A stretch of 32,160 bases of DNA from Chitinophagia bacterium (GTDB lineage: Bacteria > Bacteroidota > Bacteroidia > Chitinophagales > Chitinophagaceae): contig RFSD01000004.1 of the NCBI GenBank assembly GCA_009924165.1, forward strand, positions 1 to 32,160, written 5' to 3'. The position numbers were made by a program, and so were the translations under genes. Below the pieces are notes generated by a model. The model was not told the origin of the DNA. It did no database searches and saw only the letters and a program-made list of their open reading frames with translations. Shown piece after piece: positions 18,963 through 29,978 of the stretch (positions within the stretch are counted from its first letter, which is position 1; each line of letters starts with the position of its first letter).

Positions 18963-19931
18963 ATGCCTATGTCATCTGAGATTAAATCCATTGCCAAAAA
19001 CGCTTTATTGATTGAATCAAAAGCGGTTGCAGGATTGGAAAAGTTTATAAACGACCAATTTGTTGCAGCTGTTGAAGCGGTGATCGCATCCAAAGGTCGT
19101 TTTATTATTAGTGGCATTGGTAAAAGTGCCATTATCGCACAAAAAATTGTAGCTACTTGTAATTCTACTGGAACCCCTGCAATGTACCTTCATGCTGCAG
19201 ATGCCATTCATGGAGACTCGGGAATGATTGGACCAGAAGATGTCGTGATGATTATTAGTAAGAGTGGTGAGAGTCCTGAAATTAAATTATTAGTGGATTT
19301 AATAACCCATTTTGGTAATCCATTGATTGCCATGGTTGGTAATGTAGATAGTTATTTAGGAAAGGCCACTTCGCTAGTTATTAATACAACTGTAGATCAA
19401 GAAGCATGTATTCATAATTTAGCACCCACATCCTCTACCACGGCGCAAATGGTAATGGGCGATTTAATGGCCATTGCGTTTATGGAATTAAAGGGTTTTA
19501 ATTCCAAAGATTTTGCCAAATTTCACCCAGGGGGTAATCTTGGTAAAAGATTAACCTTAACAACGGGTGCCATTGCAAAACAAAATACCCAACCAAGTGT
19601 ACTAGCATCCACAAGTTTGAAAGAAGTCATTAATGCTATATCAAAAAGTAGGATGGGCGCAACAGTGGTTTTAGATGATTCTGGCACTATTATTGGCATG
19701 ATTACAGATGGCGATATTCGCAGAATGTTAGAACAACATAATAGTATACAAGATCTTAATGCTGCTGATATTTTTCATAAAAAGCCAATTACAATTTCCT
19801 CCAACACCTTGGCCATTGAAGCATTTGATTTAATGAAAGCGCATGACATTAGTCAATTGATTGTTGCTGACGAAGGTCAGTATAAAGGAATGATACACAT
19901 GCACGATTTAATGAAAGAGGGGATTTTATAA
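18963..19931 (+). CDS. kdsD: KpsF/GutQ-family arabinose-5-phosphate isomerase (SIS + 2 CBS)
   Basis: GRFIISGIGKSAIIAQKIVATCNSTGTPAMYLHAADAIHGDSGMI, KSGESPEIKLL, FHPGGNLGKRL, followed by two CBS repeats. Confidence 0.93.
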   Translation: MPMSSEIKSIAKNALLIESKAVAGLEKFINDQFVAAVEAVIASKGRFIISGIGKSAIIAQKIVATCNSTGTPAMYLHAADAIHGDSGMIGPEDVVMIISKSGESPEIKLLVDLITHFGNPLIAMVGNVDSYLGKATSLVINTTVDQEACIHNLAPTSSTTAQMVMGDLMAIAFMELKGFNSKDFAKFHPGGNLGKRLTLTTGAIAKQNTQPSVLASTSLKEVINAISKSRMGATVVLDDSGTIIGMITDGDIRRMLEQHNSIQDLNAADIFHKKPITISSNTLAIEAFDLMKAHDISQLIVADEGQYKGMIHMHDLMKEGIL

Positions 19932-19940
19932 AACATATCT

Positions 19941-21028
19941 ATGCAAAACAAAAATCACTATGTAGCCATTATGGCTGGAGGTATTGGAAGTCGTTTTTGG
20001 CCAATGAGTAGGACCGCTCTTCCTAAACAATTTTTAGATGTTTTGAATACTGGTAAAACATTGGTACAATGGACCTATGAACGTTATGCAAAATTTATTC
20101 CTGCCGAAAATATTTTTATTGTTACATCCGAAGAGTATGTTGACATTGTAAAAGAACAATTACCAATCTTACCTGTTGAAAATATTTTAGCAGAACCTAG
20201 CAAAAAAAATACAGCGCCATGTATTGCCTATATCTCATTTAAATTGGCACAAATGAATCCAGATGCAAAATGTATCGTTGCGCCAAGTGATCATTTAATT
20301 TTAGAAGAGGAACGTTTTCAATCTATTGCATTACAAGCTTTGGATTTCGTAGATAATATTAAAGCACTAGCCACTTTAGGGATTCAACCTACACACCCTA
20401 ACACCGGCTATGGTTATATCCAATTTGAAGGACTAGAAGTAGCTAAGGATGTCTATAAAGTAAAAACCTTTACCGAGAAACCAGATTTAGAAATTGCTAA
20501 ATCCTTTTTAGCTAGTGGTGATTTTTTATGGAACGCAGGAATTTTTGCTTGGAGCATTAGTAATATTTTAACTGCTTTCGAAAAGTATCAACCAGAAATG
20601 TTTGAATTATTTGATCAAGAGAAGCAACATTTTAATACACCAAAAGAGCATGGCGCAATTCAAAGAATCTATCCACTGTGTACCAATATTTCTATTGACA
20701 TCGCGATCATGGAAAAGGCAAATAACGTATATGTAATGCCAGCTTCGTTTGGATGGAGTGATCTTGGAACATGGAACAGTGCTTATGAGAATATGGAGAA
20801 AGATTATTTAGGCAATGCTGTTGCTTCTGATAATGTGATTGTGATTGATGCTACAAAATGTATGATCAATTCACCAAAAGACAAACTAGTGTTAGTTCAG
20901 GGATTAGATGACTTTATTGTGATTGATACAAAGGATGTATTATTGATTTGTAGTAAGGATAAAGAACAATCTATTAAAGAATATGTAGCCGAAGTAAAGC
21001 GAAACAAAGGAGATAAATATATTTAAAT
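19941..21028 (+). CDS. manC: Mannose-1-phosphate guanylyltransferase
   Basis: MAGGIGSRFWPMSRTALPKQFLDVL, VAPSDHLI, NTGYGYIQF, FTEKPDLE, FLWNAGIFAW, FGWSDLGTWNS. Confidence 0.94.
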
Positions 21029-21078
21029 TACCTATCTTAGAGTGGTTGGGATTTTGCTAATCAAAAAATACCCCCTCT

Positions 21079-21952
21079 ATGGCAACCATTATTACAGGCG
21101 GCTAAATTAGCGATCGAGGCTGCAGGAATAGATCCTGAAACAATTGATCAAATTATTGTAGCACATAATTTTGGAGACGTACAAAATGGCACCATTCAAT
21201 CAGATGCTATTCCTGCAATAGCATCAAGAGTGAAACATCATTTAGGCATTGTCAATCCCAACTGTATAGCGTACGATATCTTATTTGGCTGTCCTGGTTG
21301 GATACAAGGTGTCATTCAAGCAGATTCTTTTATTAAATCGGGTATGGCAAAAAGATGTTTAGTGATTGGAGCAGAGACACTAAGCAGGGTCATAGACCAG
21401 CACGATCGAGATAGTATGATATTTAGTGATGGAGCTGGGGCATGTATTGTGGAGCATAGTGATGATCCTAATCAGGGTATCTTAGCCTTTAGTGTACAAA
21501 GCCATTGTAATGAAGAAGCCTATTTTTTATATTTGGGTAAATCAAATCATCCCCAAGCAGATGATACAACAAGGTATATAAAAATGAAAGGCCGAAAAGT
21601 GTATGAGTATGCCATTAAGAATGTGCCAATTGCCATGAAAGCTTGTATCGAAAAAGCTGGAGTGGGTATACATGAAGTGAAAAAATTCTTCCTACATCAA
21701 GCCAACGAAAAAATGGATGAAGGCTTTATTAAGGCATTGTATAAATTATATGATATAAAGGCTATCCCGGCAGACATCATGCCTATGAGTATCCACGAAT
21801 TAGGTAATAGTTCCGTAGCAACTATTCCAACTTTATATGACCTAGTACTTAGAGGAAAATATTCAGAACATCAATTAGAAAAAGGCGATGTCGTAATTTT
21901 TGCATCTGTTGGTGCAGGCATGAATATCAACGCAATTTGCTATCGACTCTAA
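21079..21952 (+). pseudogene. 3-oxoacyl-ACP synthase III (KAS III/FabH-like), 5' internal deletion and frame break
   Basis: The body (NPNCIAYDILFGCPGWIQGV catalytic Cys, FLHQANEKM His, ELGNSSVATIP Asn) is intact. In-frame KAS III-like sequence extends upstream of the track start GTG 21230 (AAKLAIEAAGIDPETIDQIIVAHNFGDVQNGTIQSDAIPAIASR) with no ATG/GTG/TTG. An ATG at 21079 in another frame reads MATIITGG*, resembling a KAS III N-terminus. Confidence 0.75.
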
Positions 21953-23796
21953 TAGCCTCTTTGGTTATTGCCCTCAATGTAATTAGTATATGCTTTATTA
22001 CAAACTTTATTGCCACCTGGTGTTGGATAGTTACCAGTAAAATACCAATCACCTGTATTGGTAGGACAGCATGCATGCAATCCTTCAATGGTCTGATAAA
22101 TCACTTCTACAGGAATTTGAATATTATCTGGCGTGATGAGTTGCGCAATTTTATCTGAAATTTCTTCTGTTGTAAAAGGCTTGTACAATTCACGTACCAC
22201 ATTTTCTGTATGTAGTTCGTTTTTTGCTTCAAGTGCTTTGATCTTTTGATATATATCATTCATTATCTGCTCCATACCTCTTTCTTTCAACAAGGCAATA
22301 GCAGCTTTGAATGCAATAAAATCGCCCATCTTACTCATATCAATACCGTAACAATCAGGGTACCTGATTTGAGGTGCAGATGAAACCACAATGATCTTTT
22401 TTGGAGAAAGTCTGGATAGCATTCTAACGATGCTTTCTTTTAAAGTGGTCCCTCTAACAATACTATCATCTATGACCACCAAACTATCTTCATTTTTACG
22501 CACTGTACCATACGTGATATCATAGACATGTTGCACCATCTCATTTCGGTTCGCATCTTCAGTAATGAATGTTCTTAATTTGACATCTTTGATGGCAATT
22601 TTTTCTTGACGAATTTTTCGATTCACCATCTCACCTAATTTATCCGCGTCTACGTCTTTACCCCAACTCAAAATACGTTCTACTTTAATGGCATTCAAGT
22701 ATTCTTCCATTCCTTTTATCAATCCATAAAATGCCACTTCAGCAGTATTTGGGATATAAGAGAAAATCGTATTCTTTAAATCTTTTTCAATTCTATCTAA
22801 AACAATTTTACTCAAGTAATGTCCGAGGGCGATACGCTCTCTGTAAATTTTTTCATCGCCGCCTCTAGAAAAATAAATACGCTCAAAAGAACAAGCCCTT
22901 CTTTCTTTTGGTGCAACAATTTGTTCTATGGTGTATCCGCCTTTATCGTCAATAATTAAAGCATTACCCGGCATTAATTCATGTACTTCATTTTCGCCTA
23001 CATTAAATGTGGTACGTATAGCTGCTCTTTCACTAGCAGCTACAATCACTTCGCCATCAATATAATAATAAGCTGGACGGATACCATGCGCATCACGCAT
23101 GATAAAGCTATACCCATTGCCCACAAGTCCACCAATGGTAAAGCCCCCATCAAACATCGGCACGGATTGCTTTAATACTTCTGCTATATTTGGACAATTA
23201 GGATTTTTTGTTTCTTCAATAACTAAAAAGTGATGGATCACTTCCATCATCGCTGCTAAGTCGCTTTGTTTTTCAAAAGGACCTGGATCATATTGAATTT
23301 GTTTGAACAATTCATCTGTATTCACCAAATTGAAATTACCTGCTAATGCAAGGTTTTTTCCTGGTACTAAATTTCTCTTTATAAATGGATGGCAAAATTC
23401 AACATTGTTCTTGCCTTGAGTCCCATACCTTAAATGTCCTAGTAACAATTCACCCATAAAAGGCAAATGCCCTTTCATTAACCCTGGGTGCTTGGTAATA
23501 TCTGGTTGTAATTTTTCTAGTTCTTGTATTTCTTGTCCTACTTTAAAAAATAAATCAGCAATAGGTTGCTGTGCACTACTTCTTAATCTATATAAAAAAG
23601 GATTGCCTGCTTCTATATCTAGTTTAACAGTTGCAATCCCTGCGCCATCTTGACCACGATTGTGTTGCTTCTCCATCAAAAGGTATAACTTATTTAGACC
23701 GTAGGTAACTGACCCCCTATTTTGTAAATAGTAGGAGAAAGGTTTTCTTAACCTAATGAATGCTAAGCCACATTCGTGTTTGATTTCGTCGCTCAT
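21949..23796 (-). CDS. purF: Amidophosphoribosyltransferase-like class II glutamine amidotransferase (long Bacteroidota form)
   Basis: Short propeptide MSDEIKHE then CGLAFIRL (Ntn Cys), HNRGQDGAGIA, GHLRYGTQGKN, PRPP motif LVVIDDSIVRGTTLKESI. 615 aa. Confidence 0.85.
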   Translation of the reverse strand: MSDEIKHECGLAFIRLRKPFSYYLQNRGSVTYGLNKLYLLMEKQHNRGQDGAGIATVKLDIEAGNPFLYRLRSSAQQPIADLFFKVGQEIQELEKLQPDITKHPGLMKGHLPFMGELLLGHLRYGTQGKNNVEFCHPFIKRNLVPGKNLALAGNFNLVNTDELFKQIQYDPGPFEKQSDLAAMMEVIHHFLVIEETKNPNCPNIAEVLKQSVPMFDGGFTIGGLVGNGYSFIMRDAHGIRPAYYYIDGEVIVAASERAAIRTTFNVGENEVHELMPGNALIIDDKGGYTIEQIVAPKERRACSFERIYFSRGGDEKIYRERIALGHYLSKIVLDRIEKDLKNTIFSYIPNTAEVAFYGLIKGMEEYLNAIKVERILSWGKDVDADKLGEMVNRKIRQEKIAIKDVKLRTFITEDANRNEMVQHVYDITYGTVRKNEDSLVVIDDSIVRGTTLKESIVRMLSRLSPKKIIVVSSAPQIRYPDCYGIDMSKMGDFIAFKAAIALLKERGMEQIMNDIYQKIKALEAKNELHTENVVRELYKPFTTEEISDKIAQLITPDNIQIPVEVIYQTIEGLHACCPTNTGDWYFTGNYPTPGGNKVCNKAYTNYIEGNNQRGY

Positions 23797-23806
23797 GATG
23801 AAATTT

Positions 23807-25198
23807 CTAGTATGTTTTTTCCTTTACAATTGCATTTGCCACTTTTGTCCAATCTGTCAATTCTTTACAAGCTTGGAAATCGTTGTCTATAAATACATAG
23901 TAATTAGGTACTTTATCTTTAAACCAAGATTCTAGCACTTTTGCTTTTTTCTCTTCAAGAGCCCTTAAAGAAATACGGTTATAATCTTCTCTTAAATTCT
24001 CTTTATGTGGTTCTGTTCTTTCTTTGTAATAAACAATTCGAACAGTTTTTCTTCCTCTATCATCTACATACAATTGAGGTTGTGAAATATCACCTGGCTT
24101 CATATTTTGAATCAAGACCACCATCTCTTTATCCAACTGGTCAAAATTGATATAAGTGGACCCATCACGACCAGTTACAGCGCCACCACTGAATTTACTA
24201 GATTCGTCATCACTGAATTTGTTCACTGCCTCACCAAAGCTAGTTTTGTTTTCTAAAATTGCCTTTCTAACACTGTCTAATATATGTTTTGTCTCATTGA
24301 TCTCGTCATTGGTGATTGGAGGGATTCTTAAAATATGCTTTACAACAGCATCATCTCCAGATCTAGAAATCAACTGAATGATATGGTATCCAAATTTTGA
24401 TTTCACAGGAGCAGAAATCTGACCTTCTTTTAATCTAAAAGATGCCGCCATAAAAGCTGGATCAAATTCTCTTACGTTTCTGTTTAAACTAAATTGACCT
24501 AGATTTTCTTTTGAACTAGGATCTTCAGAATATAATTTCACCAATTGTTCAAACTTATTCACACCACTTTCTACTTGCTTTCGGTATTCCAACATTTGTT
24601 GAATCACATATTCTTCGATATCACGATTTGCTTTCGGGTGCATGATGATTTCCGAGATCTGCACTTCACTTTCATACAAAGGCAAACTGTCTACTGGAAT
24701 TTTTGCATAAAAAGCTTTTACCTCATTTGGTGTAATCTTTACTTTGTCAATAATTTTATTCTGCATTTCCTCCGCCAAACGTTGTTCTTTAATCAAAAGT
24801 CTAAAATCATCTTTCAACTGAAAGATAGACCTTCCAGCAACTTCTTCTAAGACTTCCTTTGAACCAAATTGTTGTATGAAATTTCGAATACGGCCATCAA
24901 TAGCCACTTCAATTTCTTCCTCTGTAATTAATATAGAATCTTTTTCGGCTTGTAATACTAAAGCTTTTCGAATCAACTGCCCTTCGATTACCTGACAAGG
25001 CGTTGGTAATTCAATATTTTCTTGACCCTGTGCTTGTCTCTTATAATCTGCAAGTGCATTGTCTACATCGGAACGCAGAATATATTTATCACCCACTGTG
25101 GCAATAATTTTATCTGCTAAAACTTTTTTGATTTGAGCTGTTGCTGTACTAGCAATAACAATTAAGACTAAGGCGAATACGATGCGAACTATTTTCAT
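23807..25198 (-). CDS. SurA-like peptidylprolyl isomerase (parvulin type)
   Basis: Signal peptide, ADKIIATVGDKYILRSDVDNAL SurA-N domain, FSLNRNVREFDPAFMAASFRLKEGQISAPVKSKFGYHIIQLI parvulin motif. Confidence 0.9.
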   Translation of the reverse strand: MKIVRIVFALVLIVIASTATAQIKKVLADKIIATVGDKYILRSDVDNALADYKRQAQGQENIELPTPCQVIEGQLIRKALVLQAEKDSILITEEEIEVAIDGRIRNFIQQFGSKEVLEEVAGRSIFQLKDDFRLLIKEQRLAEEMQNKIIDKVKITPNEVKAFYAKIPVDSLPLYESEVQISEIIMHPKANRDIEEYVIQQMLEYRKQVESGVNKFEQLVKLYSEDPSSKENLGQFSLNRNVREFDPAFMAASFRLKEGQISAPVKSKFGYHIIQLISRSGDDAVVKHILRIPPITNDEINETKHILDSVRKAILENKTSFGEAVNKFSDDESSKFSGGAVTGRDGSTYINFDQLDKEMVVLIQNMKPGDISQPQLYVDDRGRKTVRIVYYKERTEPHKENLREDYNRISLRALEEKKAKVLESWFKDKVPNYYVFIDNDFQACKELTDWTKVANAIVKEKTY

Positions 25199-25206
25199 CA
25201 AATATA

Positions 25207-25263
25207 AATTAAGGGTCTAAGTTCCGATAGCTGGAGCAATGCTCCAACTATCAAATCTTAATT
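25207..25263 (-). other. Intercistronic two-tier hairpin between infB and surA-like gene
   Basis: On the minus strand: AATTAAG outer arm, inner GATAGTTGGAGC-ATT-GCTCCAGCTATC (12 bp with one G-U), CTTAATT outer arm. No strong U-tract follows. Confidence 0.6.
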
Positions 25264-25266
25264 TTT

Positions 25267-28089
25267 TTATAAAGTACGTTTAACTTCTTCTTCCTCAAAT
25301 GCTTCAACGATATCACCTGGCTTTAAGTCGATAAAGTTTTTGATGGTCAAACCACATTCCATATTAGAGACCACTTCTTTCACGTCATCTTTGAAACGTT
25401 TCAAGCTTCCTAATTCAGCTGCTTGGCCTTCGCCTTTGGGGAACTCAACGATACCATCACGAATAATACGAATCTTACTGTTTCTGCTCAACTTACCATC
25501 AAGTACAAAACATCCGGCAACCGTTGCTTTATCAAACTTGTAGACTTCTCTAACCTCCACATTCGCCACTATTTTCTCTTGGATTTTTGGTTCCAACATA
25601 CCTTCCATCGCACTCTTAATTTCATCAATCGCATTGTAGATGATTGAGTACATTTTAATTTCAACACCTTCTGTTTCTGCTAAGCGACTTGCTTGCATAC
25701 TAGGGCGAACGTTAAAACCAATGATGATGGCATCAGAAGCAGCAGAAAGCAATACATCAGATTCAGAAATCTGACCCACCCCTTTCAATACCACTCTTAT
25801 CGCAATTTCTTCGGTTGATAATTTTTGTAATGAATCACTCAAGGCTTCTACAGAACCATCCACGTCACCTTTGATGATAATGTTTAATTCTTTAAAGTTA
25901 CCTAAAGCCAAACGACGACCGATCTCGTCTAATGTAATATGTTTTCTAGTTCTCAAGCCTTGCTCTCTTAATAATTGAGAACGCTTGGTTGCTAATTCTT
26001 TCGCTTCTGACTCGTCTTCATATACTTTGAATTTCTCACCAGCTTGTGGTGCACCATTCAAACCTAATATTACAACAGGTGTAGACGGAGGTGCTACTTC
26101 GATACGCTGATTACGTTCGTTGAACATGGCTTTAACACGACCATAAAACTGTCCTGATAAAATTAAATCTCCTTGATGTAAAGTACCATTTTGAACAAGT
26201 ATTGTAGCAACATAACCACGTCCTTTATCTAAAGAGGCCTCGATAATTGTACCTGTTGCTTCTCTATTTGGATTGGCTTTTAAATCTAAAAGTTCAGATT
26301 CTAATAATACTTTCTCTAACAAAGCATCTACATTCAAACCTTGTTTAGCAGATAATTCTTGATTTTGGAATTTACCACCCCAAGCTTCTACTAAAATATT
26401 CATTTGAGATAATTGCTCGTATATTTTTTGTGGCTGCGCACCGTCTTTATCTATTTTATTCACTGCAAAAATCATTGGCACATTCGCTGCTTGAGAGTGA
26501 CTAATGGCCTCTTTTGTTTGCGGCATCACTGCATCGTCTGCAGCAACTACGATAATTGCAATATCTGTAACTTTAGCACCACGAGCACGCATCGCTGTAA
26601 AGGCTTCGTGACCTGGTGTATCCAAGAAAGTGATGGCTTTACCATTTGGCAAAGTCACTTCGTATGCACCAATATGTTGCGTGATACCACCGGCCTCACC
26701 TGCAACCACATTCGCGTTACGTATATAATCCAATAAAGATGTTTTACCGTGATCCACGTGACCCATGATGGTAACGATTGGAGGACGCTCCACTAAATTT
26801 GCTTGATCTTCAGCTTCCTCTTCCTCATCCATTTCTACTACATCTTCTAAGCCAACAAATTCAACTTCGAATCCAAATTCACTGGCAACCAATTCAATCA
26901 CCTCCGCATCTAAACGCTGATTGATCGAAACCATGATACCCAAGTTCATACACTTGCTGATGATATCTGCAAAGCTTACATCCATCAAGCTCGATAACTC
27001 ACTCACGGTTACGAATTCTGTTACCTGTAATTTATTATCTTCTCTTAGTTCATTATTTTCATTTTCAGCAGCTTCTTCTCTTCTTTGACGACGATACTTA
27101 GATTTCGTGCCCTTACCACGACCACCTTGGCCAGATAATTTAGCTTGCGTTTCCTTGATCTTATCTTGAATTGCTTTCTGATCGATTTCTTTTTGCTCAG
27201 CAGTCTGCGGCATATTTCTTCCGCGTCCACCACCTTGTCCACCTTGTGGACGATTGCCATTATTAGGACGATTGCCTTGGTAACCACCGCCTTGTCCACC
27301 TTGTGGACGATTGCCTTGATAGCCGCCACTACTTTGAGTTTGACCACCTTGTCCAGTTTGACCTGTTTGATTTGGTCTGCCTTGAACAGGGATACGCTTA
27401 CGAACACGTTTTTCTTCCTGCGTTAAAGGTTTTGGTCTAGTATCGCTATTAATTGGTAAATCAATCTTACCTAAAATGGTTGGACCTGTTAATTTGTCTG
27501 CTTGGATATTTGTAATTGCACCATGCACATTTTCAGGGGCGATAGAATGATCTTCCGGCGGCGCTTTTGGAGCTGGTGTTGGATTCGCTTTTTTAGCAGC
27601 CGGTTTTTTAGCAGTCGCTTTAGGAGCAGGCTCTTCTGTTTTTTTAGTGGTCTTTTTTGGTCTAGTAGAAGAGTCAATGGCAGAAAGGTCAATCTTATTC
27701 ACCACTTTTGGTGCTTCCACCTCTGGTGTTTCTACTTTAATTTTAGCAGGCGCTGCTTCAACTGGAGCTGCAGCTGCTTTGGATGTTTCCACAACTGGCG
27801 TTTCAGTAACAACTGCTTTTTTAGCTGGAGCAATTTCTTCCTCCGCTTTTTTGCTTTTGTCTGCTGTTACATTTTTTGGCAATTCCACATGGTCTGCCTT
27901 ATTCTTAGCAACCTTGTCGCTTTGGAATTCTGCCTGCAAAGCATAGTACTGACTTTCAGTTAATTTGGCTGTTGGCTTAAGGTCATCCTTAGGAAAACCT
28001 TTTTTACTAAGAAATTCAATCAAGGTATCTTGACCGATGTTGAATTCTTTAGCAGCTGCTAACAGTCTTGGTAGTTTCAATTCTGACAT
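25267..28089 (-). CDS. infB: Translation initiation factor IF-2
   Basis: [82 protein letters not shown]. Confidence 0.98.
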   Translation of the reverse strand: MSELKLPRLLAAAKEFNIGQDTLIEFLSKKGFPKDDLKPTAKLTESQYYALQAEFQSDKVAKNKADHVELPKNVTADKSKKAEEEIAPAKKAVVTETPVVETSKAAAAPVEAAPAKIKVETPEVEAPKVVNKIDLSAIDSSTRPKKTTKKTEEPAPKATAKKPAAKKANPTPAPKAPPEDHSIAPENVHGAITNIQADKLTGPTILGKIDLPINSDTRPKPLTQEEKRVRKRIPVQGRPNQTGQTGQGGQTQSSGGYQGNRPQGGQGGGYQGNRPNNGNRPQGGQGGGRGRNMPQTAEQKEIDQKAIQDKIKETQAKLSGQGGRGKGTKSKYRRQRREEAAENENNELREDNKLQVTEFVTVSELSSLMDVSFADIISKCMNLGIMVSINQRLDAEVIELVASEFGFEVEFVGLEDVVEMDEEEEAEDQANLVERPPIVTIMGHVDHGKTSLLDYIRNANVVAGEAGGITQHIGAYEVTLPNGKAITFLDTPGHEAFTAMRARGAKVTDIAIIVVAADDAVMPQTKEAISHSQAANVPMIFAVNKIDKDGAQPQKIYEQLSQMNILVEAWGGKFQNQELSAKQGLNVDALLEKVLLESELLDLKANPNREATGTIIEASLDKGRGYVATILVQNGTLHQGDLILSGQFYGRVKAMFNERNQRIEVAPPSTPVVILGLNGAPQAGEKFKVYEDESEAKELATKRSQLLREQGLRTRKHITLDEIGRRLALGNFKELNIIIKGDVDGSVEALSDSLQKLSTEEIAIRVVLKGVGQISESDVLLSAASDAIIIGFNVRPSMQASRLAETEGVEIKMYSIIYNAIDEIKSAMEGMLEPKIQEKIVANVEVREVYKFDKATVAGCFVLDGKLSRNSKIRIIRDGIVEFPKGEGQAAELGSLKRFKDDVKEVVSNMECGLTIKNFIDLKPGDIVEAFEEEEVKRTL
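27230..27320 (-). repeat. Short direct repeats in infB encoding Gly/Gln/Arg/Asn-rich segment
   Basis: ccttgtccaccttgtggacgattgcc occurs at 27233-27258 and 27290-27315, 57 bp apart. It encodes repeated (Y)[12 protein letters not shown]. Confidence 0.85.
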
Positions 28090-28159
28090 TTGAATGTTTT
28101 TTGTCCCTTTTTTTTGAACAGAGACGCGTTCCTTTTATAAATATACTTCTATTTAAAGG

Positions 28160-29410
28160 TTATTCACCTTTAGCAAACTCTTCTGTCAAGACACGGCGTA
28201 CTTCCGCAATTGTCTCCACTTCTAAGTCTGTTCTTTTTTCTAATTCTTCTGCGCTTAATTTCAATACACTTCTTCCTGTATCACAACCAACACGCTTAAA
28301 CTCATCAATAATCCATGCTTCAATTTCATCACTAAATTCGTCTAAATCGATATCGAACTCATCCACAATTTCTTCGTCTTCACGGTACACATCTAATTCA
28401 TAGCCTGTTAATTCAGACGCCAATTTGATGTTCACACCACGACGACCAATTGCTAAAGAAACTTGATCTGATTGTAAGTACACTTCGGCACGCTTGCGTT
28501 CAGCATCAATATTCATATAGCTGATTTTTGAAGGCGTCAATGAACGTTGAATTAATAATTGTGTATTCGTTGTAAAATTAATAACATCGATATTTTCATT
28601 TTTTAATTCTCTTACGATACCATGAATACGAGAACCTTTCATACCCACACAAGCACCTACTGGATCGATACGATCATCGAATGATTCAACAGCTACTTTT
28701 GCACGCTCACCTGGCTCACGAACAATTTTCTTAATCGTAATTAAACCATCAAAAATTTCCGGCACTTCTATTTCTAATAATTTAGCTAAGAATAATGGGC
28801 TTGTTCTTGATAAAATAATCACAGGTGTATTATTTTTCATATCCACTCTTGCAATCACCGCTCTAATTGTTTCTCCCTTCTTAAAAAAGTCTTGAGGGAT
28901 TTGTTCTGTTTTTGGAAGAATCAATTCGTTTCCTTCTTCGTCTAACAATAAAACTTCCTTCTTCCAAACCTGATATATTTCAGCATTGATAATTTCACCA
29001 ATTCTATCAGAATATTTTTTTACAAGAACGTTTTTCTTTAAATCATTGATACGAGATGCTAAAGTCTGCTTTGCAGCAAGGATAGCCCTTCTACCAAAAT
29101 CGTAGATATTCACTTCCTCTAATAATTCTTCACCAATTTCAAAATCAGGTTCGATTTTGATTGCATCAGAATAAGAAACTTCAGCTAAAGGATTATCTAC
29201 ATCATCATCCGGTCTGATTTCACGACGACGGATGATTTCTAGGTCACCTTTTTCTGCGTTTACGATTACATCGAAGTTTTCATCGCTACCATATTTTTTT
29301 CTCAATAAGGTTTTGAATACATCTTCTACTACTTTCATCATCGTAGGACGATCTATATTTTCAGCGTCTTTAAACTCCGCGAAAGCTTCAATCAAATTAA
29401 TACTTGCCAT
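28160..29410 (-). CDS. nusA: Transcription termination/antitermination factor NusA
   Basis: S1 and KH-domain motifs: REPGERAKVAVESFDDRIDPVGACVGMKGSRIHGIVRELKNENIDVI and LAIGRRGVNIKLASELTGYELDVY. Confidence 0.97.
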   Translation of the reverse strand: MASINLIEAFAEFKDAENIDRPTMMKVVEDVFKTLLRKKYGSDENFDVIVNAEKGDLEIIRRREIRPDDDVDNPLAEVSYSDAIKIEPDFEIGEELLEEVNIYDFGRRAILAAKQTLASRINDLKKNVLVKKYSDRIGEIINAEIYQVWKKEVLLLDEEGNELILPKTEQIPQDFFKKGETIRAVIARVDMKNNTPVIILSRTSPLFLAKLLEIEVPEIFDGLITIKKIVREPGERAKVAVESFDDRIDPVGACVGMKGSRIHGIVRELKNENIDVINFTTNTQLLIQRSLTPSKISYMNIDAERKRAEVYLQSDQVSLAIGRRGVNIKLASELTGYELDVYREDEEIVDEFDIDLDEFSDEIEAWIIDEFKRVGCDTGRSVLKLSAEELEKRTDLEVETIAEVRRVLTEEFAKGE

Positions 29411-29449
29411 AACATCATTTTTTTATCAAGCAGTCAAGCTTGAGATTTG

Positions 29450-29920
29450 TTAAAATTGAATTTGAACTATAGTTGATTTTATATTTTCAAATGGAATAAG
29501 CATAGTTTCTTGGGTCGCTTTTTTCCCCTTACCAGCAGTCCATTCTATTAAAATATCTTTATCTGTAACTTCTTTCATTACGCCCGTAAAAACTGATTCG
29601 TCATTCAATATCACTTCTACGGTACGTCCAATATTTTTTACATATTGTCTGTTTAAAATCAAAGGCTCTTCTACACCAGGTGAAGAAACCTCTAATGCAA
29701 AATCACCTTCAGGGAACCATGCAGCTTCTTCGATGGCCTTGTACAATCTTCTGTTGAATGAAGTACATTGTTTGATAGGCAAACCTTGGTCGCCATCAAT
29801 ATATACTCTTATTATGTGACCAGGCTTTACTTTGATATGTACCAAAAAATAGCTTGGATCCTCTTGTAATAAAGGCTCTAATAAGGTATAAACCCTGTCT
29901 TTTAATTCGTTTACTTCCAT
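29450..29920 (-). CDS. rimP: Ribosome maturation factor RimP
   Basis: LEVSSPGVEEPLILNRQYVKNIGRTVEV and synteny rimP-nusA-infB. Start placed at ATG 29920 (MEVNELKD); the track start at 29959 lies in the leader hairpin. Confidence 0.92.
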   Translation of the reverse strand: MEVNELKDRVYTLLEPLLQEDPSYFLVHIKVKPGHIIRVYIDGDQGLPIKQCTSFNRRLYKAIEEAAWFPEGDFALEVSSPGVEEPLILNRQYVKNIGRTVEVILNDESVFTGVMKEVTDKDILIEWTAGKGKKATQETMLIPFENIKSTIVQIQF

Positions 29921-29933
29921 ACTTAAAAAAGAA

Positions 29934-29957
29934 GAAGGGAACGATTTCGTTCCCTTC
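29934..29957 (-). terminator. Terminator/attenuator-like hairpin in rimP leader
   Basis: Minus strand GAAGGGAACGA-AA-TCGTTCCCTTC followed by TTCTTTTTTAAG, lying between the TACCTTTG -7 box and ATG 29920. Confidence 0.6.
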
Positions 29958-29978
29958 ATTTCTCTGCATATTCTAGAT

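Noticed and set aside
27502-27963. 153 aa plus-strand ORF antisense to infB, and neighbouring antisense ORFs (27145-27426, 27647-27946)
   Set aside because: Low-complexity shadow of the Ala/Lys/Pro- and Gly/Gln-rich IF-2 N-terminal coding sequence; no family motifs.
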